Positions 8,002 through 18,068 of a stretch of DNA of 64,000 nucleotides are shown here, piece after piece. Position numbers and translations under genes: made by a program. Origin of the DNA: JACKII01 sp965202745. Lineage in GTDB: Bacteria; Pseudomonadota; Alphaproteobacteria; Bin95. Each line of letters opens with the position of its first letter. Position 1 is the stretch's first letter. Under the pieces are notes generated by a model, which saw only the letters and a program-made list of their open reading frames with translations, did not search any database and was not told the DNA's origin. The stretch covers positions 124,001-188,000 of the forward strand of contig CBDBCB010000017.1 of NCBI GenBank assembly GCA_965202745.1, given 5' to 3'.

Positions 8002-8872
8002 ATGACCATTCGCCTGTTCGAACCGATCGAGCTTCGTGGCTTGAGGCTCGCCAATCGGATCATCGTCGCCCCGATGGCGCAGTTCTCCGTGCCTGACGGG
8101 ATTGCGGGCGATTGGCACCTTATGCACCTCGGCCAGTTCGCTGGCTCTGGCGCGGCGCTGGTTCTGACCGAATCGACCTATGTCGCTCCTTATGCCCGCA
8201 ACGCGCCCTCATGCCTCTCTATTTACAGCGATGTTCAAGAGCAGGCCATTGGCCGGGTCGCGACGTTCTTCGACAGCGTCGGGCGGGCCGCGTTCGGCGT
8301 CCACCTCTGCCATGCCGGGCGCAAAGCGTCGGCGCGGGAGCCATGGGCCGGGGGTGGCCATCTGCCGATTGCAGACGGTGGCTATGAGGCGGTAGCGCCC
8401 TCGGCAGTTCCCCTCACGGAGGGGTTTCCAGCGCCGCGCGCCATGACAACCGCAGAGGTCGGCGAAACTGTTGCGCTCTATGCCGAAGCCGCAAAGCGCG
8501 CTGACCGGGCGGGCGTGGCGCATTTGGAACTGCACGGGGCACACGGCTATCTGATCCACCAATTCCTGTCGCCGATTACCAACCGGCGCACCGACCAGTA
8601 TGGCGGCTCGTCCGCCAACCGGATGCGGTTCGCACTAGAGGTCTTCGAGGCGGTCCGGGCAGCCTGGCCGGCAGACAAGCCGATTGGCATGCGCCTTTCC
8701 GCGACCGACTGGATCCAGGGCGGCTGGACGGTCGAGAAGACCGTCACCCTCTCCCAACGCGTGGAGTCCGCGGACATTGACTATATGCACATCTCCAGTG
8801 ACGGCCTGGTGCCGGAGCAAAGGATCGAGACCGGCCCGGGCTATCAGGTGCCGTTCGCGGCTGCGGTCAAGG
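8002..8872 (+). pseudogene. Old yellow enzyme (NADH:flavin oxidoreductase, YqjM type), 3'-truncated
   Basis: The first ~290 residues are a normal OYE barrel: LANRIIVAPMAQFS, HAGRKAS, HLELHGAHGYLIHQFLSP and TDQYGG are all present. The start at 8002 has GGAG 6 nt upstream. At about 8863-8872 the gene runs into an IS481 fragment, and the ORF continues as meaningless antisense IS sequence to 9423. The last quarter, which normally carries the flavin phosphate-binding GGI..A..A segment, is missing, so the product should not bind FMN properly. Confidence 0.85.
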
Positions 8873-9266
8873 CCAGAGCGGGAGGCCTTCGGGTTCAAGA
8901 ACTCGCGCACCACCGCCAGCAGATCATCCAGCGAGACCAAAAGCGTCTTGCGGAGGGCCACGGCGACAGCTTCCTGCGCTGGCGTCAACGTCGTCTGAAG
9001 GCGATGGGGCGTGTGGCTGCGATCCTCCACGCTGGCACGCTGGTGCCATTTCCATACGGTCTGTTCCGTGGTCCCGTGACGCTCGGCAAGAACCCACGCA
9101 GGGTCGTCACTGGCCTGTATGGCCGCCCTGATCTTCGGTGGCGTCATCGCCTGACTGTGAAGCTTGATCACCATGTCGCTCTCCCATCCCGCGCCTTGGT
9201 CAAAACACAGCGTGCCATGAAAAACGCAGAACGACGAGGGGCTATCCGATCAGCCGGGATGGAACA
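8863..9266 (-). mobile_element. IS481-family element fragment (5' 404 bp)
   Basis: Nearly identical to the 5' end and first 130 or so transposase codons of the two full copies at 53000-54058 and 60486-61544. The TGTTCCATCC-type terminus is at 9266 and the transposase start at 9174. The 3' 650 bp are gone. The inner break coincides with GCGGTCAAGG, present in the IS and, at least in part, expected in the OYE gene (codons Ala-Val-Lys), so the deletion probably used short homology. Confidence 0.85.
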
Positions 9267-10528
9267 ACTAGGTCGGAGAACAGACGGTCGCCCGCAAATG
9301 CACCGCTCACCACCACGGCGAGAAGCACGGGAACCACAATGGATGCCCGAAGGCTGGTCACGCGCACCAAAGGCGCTGCAAGCGCGATGCCGCCCACCGT
9401 GCCGATCAGGTTTCCGAGGATGATCGTTGCCACCATGACAAAAACCAGCTCTGCGCGCCCAGTGAACATCTGCGGGCCGGTCTCCAGCCCCAGAATGGTC
9501 AGGCCTGACAGGAGTATTGCCATTGAAGATGAGCCAGGCACGCCAAATGCAATGGTCGAGGCCAGGGCCCCTCCCTCAACGGCATCGTTCGCTGCCTCCG
9601 GCGCAATGACACCCTCAATATTGCCGCTGCCAAAACTCTCCGGGTCGGACGCCGTCTGTTTTGCATGGCCGTACGCAATGAATGCCGCCGTCGCGGAGCC
9701 CAATCCCGGAATGATGCCGATCACAGTGCCCAGGGTCGAACAGCGCAGGACCAGCCACCATTTCCGGACGGTTATGCCGATGCCCCGAAAGACCTGGGAT
9801 TGAGTCTGCCGGAAACTGCTTGGCCCTTTCCCGGTACCGGCGAGTGTTCCGCCCTGCATCCACAGCGTGATGATCTCCGCCACGGCAAAAAGGCCCAAAA
9901 CCAGCGGCACTAGCGAGATTCCATCTGCCAATGCCGGAATGCCAAAGGTCAGGCGCTCATTGTTAGTGACATTGTACACCCCAACCAATGCGAACACGAC
10001 ACCGGCCAGGCCCGCAATCAGCGCCCGCACCACATCATCCCTGCCGATAACGGCAACGAAGGTCAGACCCATTGCGCACAGTATGAAAATCTCTGGCGGA
10101 CCGAACAGCAGCGCCGCTTCACGCATGACGGGTATCAGCAATGCCAGGACCATCGCCCCGAATGCCGCCCCGAGAAAGCACGCGGTCATCGCCGCACCAA
10201 CCGCCGCGCCGGCTTGTCCGTTGCGGCGCATCGCTGGTCCGTCAAGCAAGGTCGCTGCGTTTTGCCCGTGCCTGGTGTCGAGAACAGGATGGCGATGATG
10301 CCGCCGCCATGCGCCACGCTTGTATGGGCTGCCAGCAGAAACGCGATGCCGGTCGCAGGCTCCATCGTGTAGAGAAACGAAATTGCCATCGCCATGGCAA
10401 AATGGCCGGAAATGCCAGGCACTACGCCGACGACCAGTCCAAAAAACCGACCCTGCGATCAGATAGGGCAGCACGCTCAGACCGAGCGCCTGAGCAAAGC
10501 CATTTGCGAGGCCGTCAAATACAGTCAC
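9267..10528 (-). pseudogene. Tripartite tricarboxylate transporter large permease (TctA family), broken
   Basis: The reading starts at GTG 10528 (TVFDGLANGFAQALG) and shows TctA hallmarks: GIIPGLGSATAAF, EAANDAVEGG and AFGVPGSSSMAILL. Two indels of opposite sign disturb it. An extra T in the run at 10441-10446 moves the frame, and a missing A at 10260-10263 returns it. In between, the correct product (VPGISGHFAMAMAISF, FSTPGTG) is in another frame. The 3' end is lost at the IS481 terminus (9266), which supplies a stop at 9242-9244. No TctB gene is visible. Confidence 0.85.
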
Positions 10529-10578
10529 GGGATTACCAGCGCCTTGGTGCTTCTCGCGAGATGGAACTAGCTCTCCGG

Positions 10579-11598
10579 TTAGTTTTCGCCATGCATCGCG
10601 GATACCAGCATTTCAAGAGCCGGTCCTTTGATGCCGCTCGCCGTTATAATAATCTGCTCAGTTTCCGCACCATCTGCATAGCTGATTAAGCGCTTTGCCG
10701 TTTCTGCTTTCGCCAAGAAGTCCGGGTCACTTATAGCTTTTTAGAGCGCTTCCCGCAAAAACATCAAACGGTCATGCGGCGTGCCAGGCGGCGCAACCAG
10801 CGGGCGGCCGGTTTCCGATAAGGCCGCCCACGCGGCGAGCAATGATTGGTGGTCGCTAGGGAAATCCCTGGCGAAACTAAAGATACTCGGCACGCCGGCA
10901 AGGTACCCGGCCGGTTTGCGGCTGGTGTGAGTAATCGCACGGAAATCGCCGGCAGCCACCCCTTTTCGCAGCGAGCCCGCAGAGCCCCACATTGCCTCAA
11001 CATCGCCCCGAAGCAGAGCCAATCTGATATCGGCGGATCCATTAATAACCTGCTGGTTGAGTGAGAAAAGGTGACCGGTAACAACAGCATCGAGATAGGT
11101 GGAGCCACCGGGGCCGGACGCGCCCAAAATGAAAGAGCGTCCAGTGCTCAACATATCTTTGAAGGTCCGGAAGGAATAACCGGTACGAACGACCAGCACA
11201 CGGGGCGTGGCAGAAATTCGCCCGATATAGCCGAAGTCGGCGACCTTATATTGCCCGTCATGCTCACCCGACAGTTCCGCTGCCACCAGCGCTCCGCCGT
11301 TGACCAGTCCGATATGCAGGCCGTCGGATGGAGACCGGAAGATCTCAACAGCTCCCTTTTTCCCGCCCGCACCTGAGATGTTAACAATTTTGACCCTTGC
11401 GCCTGTAGCAGCCTCAAAATAAGGTTGAATTAAGCGTGAATATTGATCGAAGCCGCCGCCCGGACGGTATGGTACAATCCAGCTGATCACATTGCCCCGG
11501 TAAAACGCGGCTGTCTCAGATGCTTAACTGTATTGCCCGAAACCGGTCAGCGTGATTGCGATTGCAAAACAAACGGCGCACAAAATATTCCGCATCAT
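10579..11598 (-). pseudogene. Tripartite tricarboxylate transporter substrate-binding protein (TctC family) with two in-frame stops
   Basis: An ATG at 11598 behind GGGAGAG opens a signal peptide (MRNILCAVCFAIAITLTG). TAA at 11524-11526 interrupts it at about residue 25. The mature part (ISWIVPYRPGGGFDQYSR, ISGAGGKKG, LGASGPGGSTYLDA) then runs in the same frame to a second TAA at 10741-10743. After this the expected C-terminus (KAISDPDFLAKAE...) continues in frame to 10579. Both stops are point changes. Together with the broken TctA gene, the whole uptake system is dead. Confidence 0.85.
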
Positions 11599-12090
11599 CT
11601 CTCCCTTTTTTAGCGTTGAGCGGTATGGATCATGTCGCTTTCTTTCGATGTCAAGGTCAGCGGTGCTGGACCTCCGGCAATTTGGGGTTGCTTATTGGTT
11701 CCGGTTGCGCTTCGAGCAGGTGTTTTCTTTAAGCCGCTTGGTGATCATACCCAGGATATTTGCGCTGCAGGATCGGTCGCGGCTTTGAGGGCGGAGGTTA
11801 CAGGCTCAAGGAGTTGAACGGTGAACCCATCGGCATCGAAAAAAGTTTTAACCTCGTCCGATAGGCCGTTCTTGAGCAAGCCAGAATGCCAATGATATCA
11901 GTTAGATGCAGAAGTTTCCGTACCGGCAAATTCCCAGCCAGAGAAACCATCGCCAGATAACTGTCTGCGTGCGGGCTGTTCCGGGGGCCAGACTGCGCCT
12001 AGGTCAACGGCGTGTGTTACTCACGGAATAGTCGAGAGAATTCTGACTGGGTAAGTGTCAGTCTGTAGTGTCATTGCACTATAAAAGCCC
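11599..12090 (-). other. Gene-poor stretch with a possible coding relic
   Basis: No intact gene is visible. On the minus strand, 11745 to about 11880 reads as a protein-like C-terminus (GLSDEVKTFFDADGFTVQLL, then EPVTSALKAATDP) ending at TGA 11745-11747. The frame fails further upstream (TAA near 11900). I read this as the tail of a decayed gene of unknown identity. Confidence 0.35.
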
Positions 12091-12181
12091 TGGCGGAGAG
12101 AGAGGGATTCGAACCCTCGATACGCTATTAACGTATACACACTTTCCAGGCGTGCGCCTTCAACCACTCGGCCACCTCTCC
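12091..12181 (-). tRNA. tRNA-Ser (anticodon GGA)
   Basis: Starts GGAGAGGTGGCCGAGTGG at 12181, has anticodon loop CTGGAAA, a long class II variable arm, the T-loop GGTTCGAATCC and an encoded 3' CCA. The acceptor stem pairs GGAGAGG with TCTCTCC, with one G-U pair. The 91-nt length is normal for tRNA-Ser. Confidence 0.95.
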
Positions 12182-12303
12182 TGCGCAGGACGCGGAACTT
12201 AGATAAATCAAACGCGTTGCGCAATGGCGTGTGGCGTGGTTCGTTGCTCCGCAACGTCGCACGGCAATCATGACCGGTGCGGAGCACGTTCAATGGGAGT
12301 GGT

Positions 12304-12594
12304 ATGATGCTGATCGGCCGGATATTCGGATGGCTGCTAACCCTGGCTGGGTTGGCAAGAGGGGCATCAACTGCTGTTCAGTGGTATCAAACCGGCGAAG
12401 CTAGGTTGATGGCCGCGGGTGAAATGTGGTTCCGGCTGGCACCGGACAGTCTTAACTTGGTTCAGGCGCTGATCCAGCGCTACCTGTTTCCGGAACTGTG
12501 GGACCCGGTTCTGCAGACAATTCTGCTGTGGCCGGCTGTGCTCGTGCTGCTGGTGCCCGGTGTCTTGCTATTGTGGGTCTGCCGGCGGCGCTGA
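12304..12594 (+). CDS. Small membrane protein of unknown function
   Basis: About 96 residues from ATG 12304 (GGGAG upstream); GTG 12277 is a weaker alternative. It has an N-terminal membrane segment (LIGRIFGWLLTLAGL) and a C-terminal one (TILLWPAVLVLLVPGVLLLW) ending in CRRR. The middle SLNLVQALIQRYLFPELWDP looks conserved. Similar small proteins occur as hypotheticals in alphaproteobacteria. It probably sits in the inner membrane as a two-helix protein. Confidence 0.65.
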   Translation: MMLIGRIFGWLLTLAGLARGASTAVQWYQTGEARLMAAGEMWFRLAPDSLNLVQALIQRYLFPELWDPVLQTILLWPAVLVLLVPGVLLLWVCRRR

Positions 12595-12627
12595 GGCTCT
12601 CAGCACCGCCATGCAGTAGTGGAAGGG

Positions 12628-13416
12628 TCAGGCGCCCTTCCAGACCGGCTGACGCTTTTCCATGAAGGCGGTGCGGCCTTCCTTGTAATCGGCGCTGTCG
12701 AAACACGTGGTGGCGACTTCGTCGATCTTGCTCATGTCCGGCTGCTTCTTGGAAAGCTCACCCAGAATAACCTTGTGCGCCTTGATCGAGAGCGGCGCGT
12801 TGTTCGCCAGCGTCTCGCAATAGGCGCGGGTCTCGTCTTCCAGGGCTTCCGGCGAGAACACGCGGTTGATCAAGCCGATGGAGAGCGCTTCCTGCTCGTC
12901 GAAGCGGCGGGCGCTGTAGAGGATATCCTTCGCGCGGGAGGGGCCGACCAGATTGTAGAGGTTGACGATATTCTCGCCAGCGTAGGCGATGGAGAGGCGG
13001 GCCGCCGGAATGCCGAAGGTCGAACCTTCTGCTGCGAAGCGCATGTCGGCGGACATGGCAATGCCCAGGCCGCCGCCCATGCAGAAGCCACGGATCATGG
13101 CGATGATCGGGCGGTCGAAATCGCGGATGGCGGAGCGGCCTGCGTCGGCGCGCTGGTTGTAGAGTTCGGTCATGGCGGCGTCGGCGCGCATTTTTTCGAA
13201 CTGGCTGATGTCAGCACCGGAAACGAAGGCCTTGTCACCGGCACCCTGCATGACGATGACGCGGATGTCGGGGTCGGCCTTGAAGTTGGACATGATCTCG
13301 CCCGCGGTTTCCCACATCTCCAGCGACATGGCGTTGCGGCGTTCGGGATTGTTGAAGGTCATCCAGCCGATCGGGCCGTCCTTCTTGCCAATCATCTTGT
13401 CGGTGGAAAGCTGCAT
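12628..13416 (-). CDS. Enoyl-CoA hydratase/isomerase family protein
   Basis: A 262-residue crotonase-fold enzyme acting on acyl-CoA thioesters. The CoA-binding and oxyanion-hole pieces are AFVSGADISQFE (about residue 65) and IRGFCMGGGLGIAMSADMRFA (about 110). The C-terminus has FMEKRQPVWKG. The position equal to Glu144 of rat hydratase is alanine or glycine-rich here (FGIPAARLSIAYAG), so a hydratase activity is not certain. Good AGAGG site before the ATG. It stands alone, convergent with 12304-12594. Confidence 0.85.
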   Translation of the reverse strand: MQLSTDKMIGKKDGPIGWMTFNNPERRNAMSLEMWETAGEIMSNFKADPDIRVIVMQGAGDKAFVSGADISQFEKMRADAAMTELYNQRADAGRSAIRDFDRPIIAMIRGFCMGGGLGIAMSADMRFAAEGSTFGIPAARLSIAYAGENIVNLYNLVGPSRAKDILYSARRFDEQEALSIGLINRVFSPEALEDETRAYCETLANNAPLSIKAHKVILGELSKKQPDMSKIDEVATTCFDSADYKEGRTAFMEKRQPVWKGA

Positions 13417-13495
13417 AATGGTTAGCCTCTTGTCGGAGATTTATGATGGTTTGGTTTTTAGGCGGTTGCGCGGCGAAGCGCCAGAGGGAGTGCGA

Positions 13496-14536
13496 TCAGC
13501 CTGGCCCTGGCCAGGAGAATGGGGCGAGGTGGCTGCGGAACAGGGCGACGCAGGCGTTCCAGGAAAAGCCTTCGGCATAGCGGCGGCAATGATCGCGCGA
13601 GGCCGACAAGGCGCTGTCGACGGCGATGCTCAGATCGTCATTGAGGCAGCCAATGGAAGCCGGGCCGCTGGCAGCAGGACCGATGACGTCAATCGGTCCC
13701 ATGACGGGATAGGCAGCGACCGGTGTGCCGCTAGCCAGGGCTTCGAGCATGACTAGGCCGAAGGTGTCGGTCTTGCTGGGGAAGACGAACACGTCTGCGG
13801 CCCGGTAAGCCTCCGCCAGGTCCTCACCGAACTTGGCGCCAAGGAAACGGGCGTCCGGGTGGGCGCGCTCCAGTTCGGCGCGGGCCGGGCCGTCGCCGAC
13901 GACAAGCTTGGTGCCGGGGCGGTCCAGGGCCAGGAAGTCGGGCAGGCCTTTTTCGATCGCAATGCGGCCGACAGACAGCATGACAGGCTGCGGCAAGCCC
14001 GTGGCCCAGTCAGGCTTGGGGCCGGGTTTGAACAGATCTGTGTCAACCCCGCGGGTCCATTGCGCCAGGTTATGAAAGCCCCGGGCCTCCAGGTCGCGCA
14101 GGACGCCGGGCGTCGGCGGCAGCATGCGTACCGCCGGGCGGTGGAACCACCGGATCAAGGCATAGGACAGGCCGAGCGGGATGCGCGCTCTGGCATGGAT
14201 GTACTCCGGAAAACGGGTGTGGAATGAGGTCGTAAATGGCAGCTGATGCCTGGTCATGTAACGTCGGGCAAGGAAGCCTAAAGGACCCTCGGTCGCGATG
14301 TGGACAGCATCGGGGCGGAAGGCTGCAATCCGCCGGGCGACCGCCCCCGGCCCTGCGATAGCGAGGCGGATTTCCGGGTAGGTCGGACAGGGGACGCTGC
14401 GGAACTCCGCCGGCGTTATGTACTCGACCACATTGCCGCTGCGCCGCAATTCATCGCCAACCGTGGAAAGCGTACGGACGACGCCGTTGACCTGGGGATG
14501 CCAGGCGTCGGTAACGATCAGAATACGCAGGCTCAA
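13496..14536 (-). CDS. Glycosyltransferase family 4 (group 1) protein
   Basis: A 346-residue GT-B enzyme. N-terminal acceptor domain: TDAWHPQVNGVVRTL, then TSFHTRFPEYI. C-terminal nucleotide-sugar domain: VGRIAIEKGLPDFL (about 195) and the EX7E-like VFPSKTDTFGLVMLEALASGTP (about 255-280). This combination matches MgtA-type mannosyl- or glucosyl-transferases of lipid glycosylation. TTG at 14536 follows directly on the TAG of the phosphoesterase gene, so the two are translationally coupled. Confidence 0.8.
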   Translation of the reverse strand: MSLRILIVTDAWHPQVNGVVRTLSTVGDELRRSGNVVEYITPAEFRSVPCPTYPEIRLAIAGPGAVARRIAAFRPDAVHIATEGPLGFLARRYMTRHQLPFTTSFHTRFPEYIHARARIPLGLSYALIRWFHRPAVRMLPPTPGVLRDLEARGFHNLAQWTRGVDTDLFKPGPKPDWATGLPQPVMLSVGRIAIEKGLPDFLALDRPGTKLVVGDGPARAELERAHPDARFLGAKFGEDLAEAYRAADVFVFPSKTDTFGLVMLEALASGTPVAAYPVMGPIDVIGPAASGPASIGCLNDDLSIAVDSALSASRDHCRRYAEGFSWNACVALFRSHLAPFSWPGPG

Positions 14537-15361
14537 CTAAGACGCTCGCGCGGTGACGCCGGCTACCAGGGGAATGCGCTCGATATCCTTGCCGGCGGCT
14601 TGACGCTCTGCCAGGGGGACGGTCCAGCGCAGCAGTTCCAGCCGGCCATTGGGATGCTCGACCAGGGCAGAGCAGCTCTCCACCCAATCGCCATCGTTCG
14701 CATAGAGGACGCCGGTGATTTCCCGCACTTCCGGGTGATGGATGTGGCCGCAGACGACACCATCCGCGCCGCGCTGGCGGGCGAGATCAGCGACGCTTTC
14801 CTCGAACCTACCGATATGCGCGACGGCGTTCTTGACCTTGTATTTGAGGTAGGCCGAAAGCGACCAGTAGCGATAGCCAAGCCGCTTGCGCGCCAGGTTG
14901 AAAAAGACGTTGAAGACTATGGCGGCGCGGTAGGCCCAGTCGCCGACATAGGCCAGCCACTTGGCCGATTGCACCACGGCATCCAACTCGTCGCCATGGA
15001 TGATCAGCAGCCGGCGGCCGTCTGCGGTTTCGTGCGTATGGTCCTGGTGGACTTCAATGCCGCCGAACTGGTGGTTAACAAACTGCCGGGCAAATTCGTC
15101 ATGATTGCCGGGGATGAATAGGACACGCGTGCCCTTCTGCGCTTTGCGCAGCAGTTTTTGCACGACATCGTTATGGGTTTGAGGCCAGTACCAGGCGCTT
15201 TTCAACCGCCAGCCGTCCACGATGTCCCCGACCAGATAGAGGCTTTCGCTTTCGGTGTGCTTCAGAAAATCAAGCAGCAACTCAGCCCGGCAGCCTTTGG
15301 AACCCAAATGGACATCCGATATCCAAATGGTGCGGTAGCGGTAGGTCTGTGTCATCAGCAT
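14537..15361 (-). CDS. UDP-2,3-diacylglucosamine diphosphatase-like metallophosphoesterase
   Basis: About 274 residues with the full dinuclear metallophosphatase motif set: ISDVHLGSKG, LVGDIVDGW, PGNHDEF, IHGDELDAV and CGHIHHPEV. Proteins of this type are LpxH/LpxI-related or lipid phosphatases acting at the inner membrane. Tyr/Trp-rich helices around residues 145-185 fit a membrane-facing lid. The operon with a GT4 glycosyltransferase supports envelope glycolipid metabolism. Confidence 0.8.
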   Translation of the reverse strand: MLMTQTYRYRTIWISDVHLGSKGCRAELLLDFLKHTESESLYLVGDIVDGWRLKSAWYWPQTHNDVVQKLLRKAQKGTRVLFIPGNHDEFARQFVNHQFGGIEVHQDHTHETADGRRLLIIHGDELDAVVQSAKWLAYVGDWAYRAAIVFNVFFNLARKRLGYRYWSLSAYLKYKVKNAVAHIGRFEESVADLARQRGADGVVCGHIHHPEVREITGVLYANDGDWVESCSALVEHPNGRLELLRWTVPLAERQAAGKDIERIPLVAGVTARAS

Positions 15362-15498
15362 CGGCTGGCTCCGTGCCGCGCGGGGGAGGTGGTCGGTCGC
15401 GGGATCAAAACAGGTCTATATCTCTGCTGTCGCGTAATCAACTTAGGTTACGATTCGACGACACCCGTCCGTTGGTGGTCCATTATCCGGGAGAAACA

Positions 15499-16320
15499 AT
15501 GAGCGCGCCGACTTTAATCCTTTTTCGGCGGAATTTGCGCACGGCCGACAATCCAGCCCTGACCGCTGCCCTGACATCCGCCGCGCTTTCATCCGCGGGA
15601 CGGTCCGGCCCTGCCGTCGCCCTCTATGTGCTGGATGATGCTGCGGACGGGCGGCCGCTGGGCGGGGCGCTGGTGGCTGTATCACGCGCTGGCACGCTTG
15701 CAGGGGCAACTGGCTGACCTCGGCGTGCCGCTGATTCTCCGCCGAGGCGAGCAGTGTGCGGTGACGCTGGCGGTGGCTGAGGCTCTGGGCGCAGGCGCGA
15801 TCTACTGGAACAGGTGCTACACGCCCTGGGGGGGTGGAGGCCGATGCTGCACTGAAAGCGGAGGCGAAGGACAGGGGCCTGACCGTTAAGAGCTTTGCCG
15901 CGAACTATCTGCGTGAGCCCTGGGAGGTAAAAACCAAACAGGGTGGCTGATTCAAAGTGTTCACGCCATTCTACAAGGCCGCTATGGCTTTGGGAGAACC
16001 CTCAGCGCCATTGCCGGTGCCGGAAGCGCAGGAACCGACTACGGGCGGCAGAGCCGCCGACATTACGGGCGATGACCTCAATAGCTGGAACCTGTTGCCG
16101 AGCAAGCCTGATTGGGCGGGCGGATTGCGCGAGACCGGGCCGGCGGCGGCCGGTACGGGGGAGGCGCGGCTGGCGCATTTTCTGGATGAGATCGCGGCGG
16201 ACTATGGCGAGGCCCGGAACCGCCCGGACCTGGATGGCACCTCGACGTTGTCCCCTTATCTGGCGTTTGGGGAGTTGTCGCCCAGGCAGGTTTGGCACGT
16301 TGGGCGACATACCCAGGCAG
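15499..16320 (+). pseudogene. phrB: Deoxyribodipyrimidine photolyase, ruined and 3'-truncated
   Basis: Starts MSAPTLILFRRNLRTADNPA and follows the photolyase pattern in three frames: RWWLYHALARLQGQLADLG after a shift near 15665, then VEADAALKAEAKDRGL after a shift at the G7 run 15828-15834. TGA at 15948-15950 interrupts before KVFTPFYKAA. The antenna domain and the start of the FAD domain (GEARLAHFLDEIA, LSPYLAFGELSP) are present up to about 16300. Then the sequence changes abruptly to an ABC ATPase. The C-terminal FAD-binding half is absent. Confidence 0.85.
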
Positions 16321-17945
16321 CTAATCCAGGCGCTGCCGGTGGCATTCGAGATACTGGGCATTGTCGGCGAGTCCGGGGCGGGCAAGTCCACCATTTCCAC
16401 GGCGATCACCCGGCTGATCGATTATCCGGGATATATCGAGAAAGGCTCTGTCGTTCTGAACGGCACGGACCTGATGGCGCTGCCCGATGACGAGATGCAG
16501 GCCATGCGTGGCAAGCGGATCGGCGTGATCTTCCAGGATCCGCTGACGGCGCTGAACCCGGTGCTGACCGTGGGCTTCCAGATTATAGAGACCATCAGGC
16601 TGCACCTGGGCCTGACCGGTGATGCGCTGCGGGCGCGGGCGGCAGAGCTTTTGCGTCAGGTGGGTATTCCCGAGCCGGAACACCGGTTGAACCAGTATCC
16701 GCAACAATTCTCTGGTGGCATGCGCCAGCGCGTGGTGATCGCCATCGCGCTTGCAGGAGAGCCCGAACTGCTGTTGGCCGATGAGCCGACCACGGCGCTG
16801 GACGTTTCAATCCAGTCGGAAATCCTGGCGTTGATTCAGAACCTGTGCCGCGAGCGGCAGTTGGGCGTGATCCTTATTACTCACGACATGGCCGTCATCA
16901 ATGAGGTGACGGACCGTGTTGCCGTCATGCTGCACGGCCGCATGATCGAGGTGGATAAGACCCTCAACATCATCAACCGGCCGCAGCATCAGTACACCAA
17001 AAGCCTGATCGCCGCCGTGCCGCGCACAGACGTTACGCTGGAGCGCTTTGAACTGGTGCATGCCAGTGCCGAGGCGGGCAATCTTTCGACGACGGAGACG
17101 ATGAGCCGGCGGCTAACCTGGTTTGACGGTCTGGAGCGCGCGGCCGACCGGGACACGCCGCTGGTCAAGGTGGAGAATATCTCCATCGACTTCGTGAAGA
17201 CCAAGGGCCTGTTGAAGCGCTTCAACACCTATTTCCGCGCCGTTGACAAGGTCTCATTCGAGATCAAACAGGGCGAAACCTTCAGCTTGGTGGGCGAAAG
17301 CGGTAGCGGCAAGTCAACAGTTGCCAAGATGATCGTCGGCCTGGAAGGGCGCATTACTTATGATGGCCGGGACATCACCAACCTTGCCCGCGATCCGAGT
17401 CTGCGCAAGGCGAACGTGGACATGCAGATCATCTTCCAGGACCCGTTCTCCAGCCTCAATCCGCGCATGCGCGTGCGGGAGATCATTTCAGAGCCGGTAT
17501 CCACCACGGCATGGCCAGCGCATCCGAAGCCCGGCAGTTGGCGGCGGATGTGTTGCAGCGGGTGGGATTGGATGCTGACGCGGGCGCGAAATATCCGCAC
17601 CAGTTCTCCGGCGGCCAGCGTCAGCGTATTTGCATCGCGCGGGCCCTGGTGGTGCGGCCGCGCTTCCTGATCTGCGATGAGCCGACGAGCGCGCTGGACG
17701 TGTCGATCCAGGCGTCTCTGCTGAACCTGCTGAAGGATTTGCAGAACGCTCTGGGTTTGACCATGCTGTTCATCAGTCACGATCTGGCGGTGATCCGGCA
17801 GATGTGCGACCGCATCGCCGTGATGCGCTATGGCGAGCTTTGCGAGGTAGCTGACAGCGAGACCTTATTCGAGGACCCGCGCCACGAATACACCCAGGAA
17901 TTACTGCATCTGATGCCGAAATTCAGCCGGGAAGTGGCGGCGTAG
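16321..17945 (+). pseudogene. Fused dual ATP-binding protein of a peptide ABC transporter (DppDF/GsiA/YejF type), broken
   Basis: The N-terminus is lost at the junction with the photolyase remnant; sequence starts just before the first Walker A (GESGAGKST). The first ATPase has FSGGMRQR and LLADEPTTALDV. A linker (about 17000-17170) leads to a second ATPase with GESGSGKST, a second signature FSGGQRQRI and CDEPTSALDV. A one-base loss near 17500 moves the end of the second domain to another frame (ends MPKFSREVAA at 17945). Usual partners (permeases, binding protein) are not adjacent. Confidence 0.85.
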
Positions 17946-18068
17946 AACGGCAGACAGAGAGCAAGTCTTACCAATGCTGCGCTGGCCATAACTTCAGAAG
18001 TTGCTCATAATCGTGTGTGTTTATTGTCGATAAGGGTAGTTTGAACCACCGATAAGAGGAAATGCCGA

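Noticed and set aside
8002..9423. One 473-residue protein (OYE with novel C-terminal domain)
   Set aside because: Everything after about residue 290 is the antisense of the IS481 transposase seen elsewhere in the window, so this is a truncated gene and not a new fusion.
12091..12181. tRNA-Ser as an integration (att) site
   Set aside because: No integrase gene and no second copy of the tRNA 3' end are in the window.
15943..17670. One 575-residue ABC protein with unusual N-terminus
   Set aside because: The first ~125 residues are an out-of-frame reading of the photolyase remnant; the ATPase begins only near 16320.
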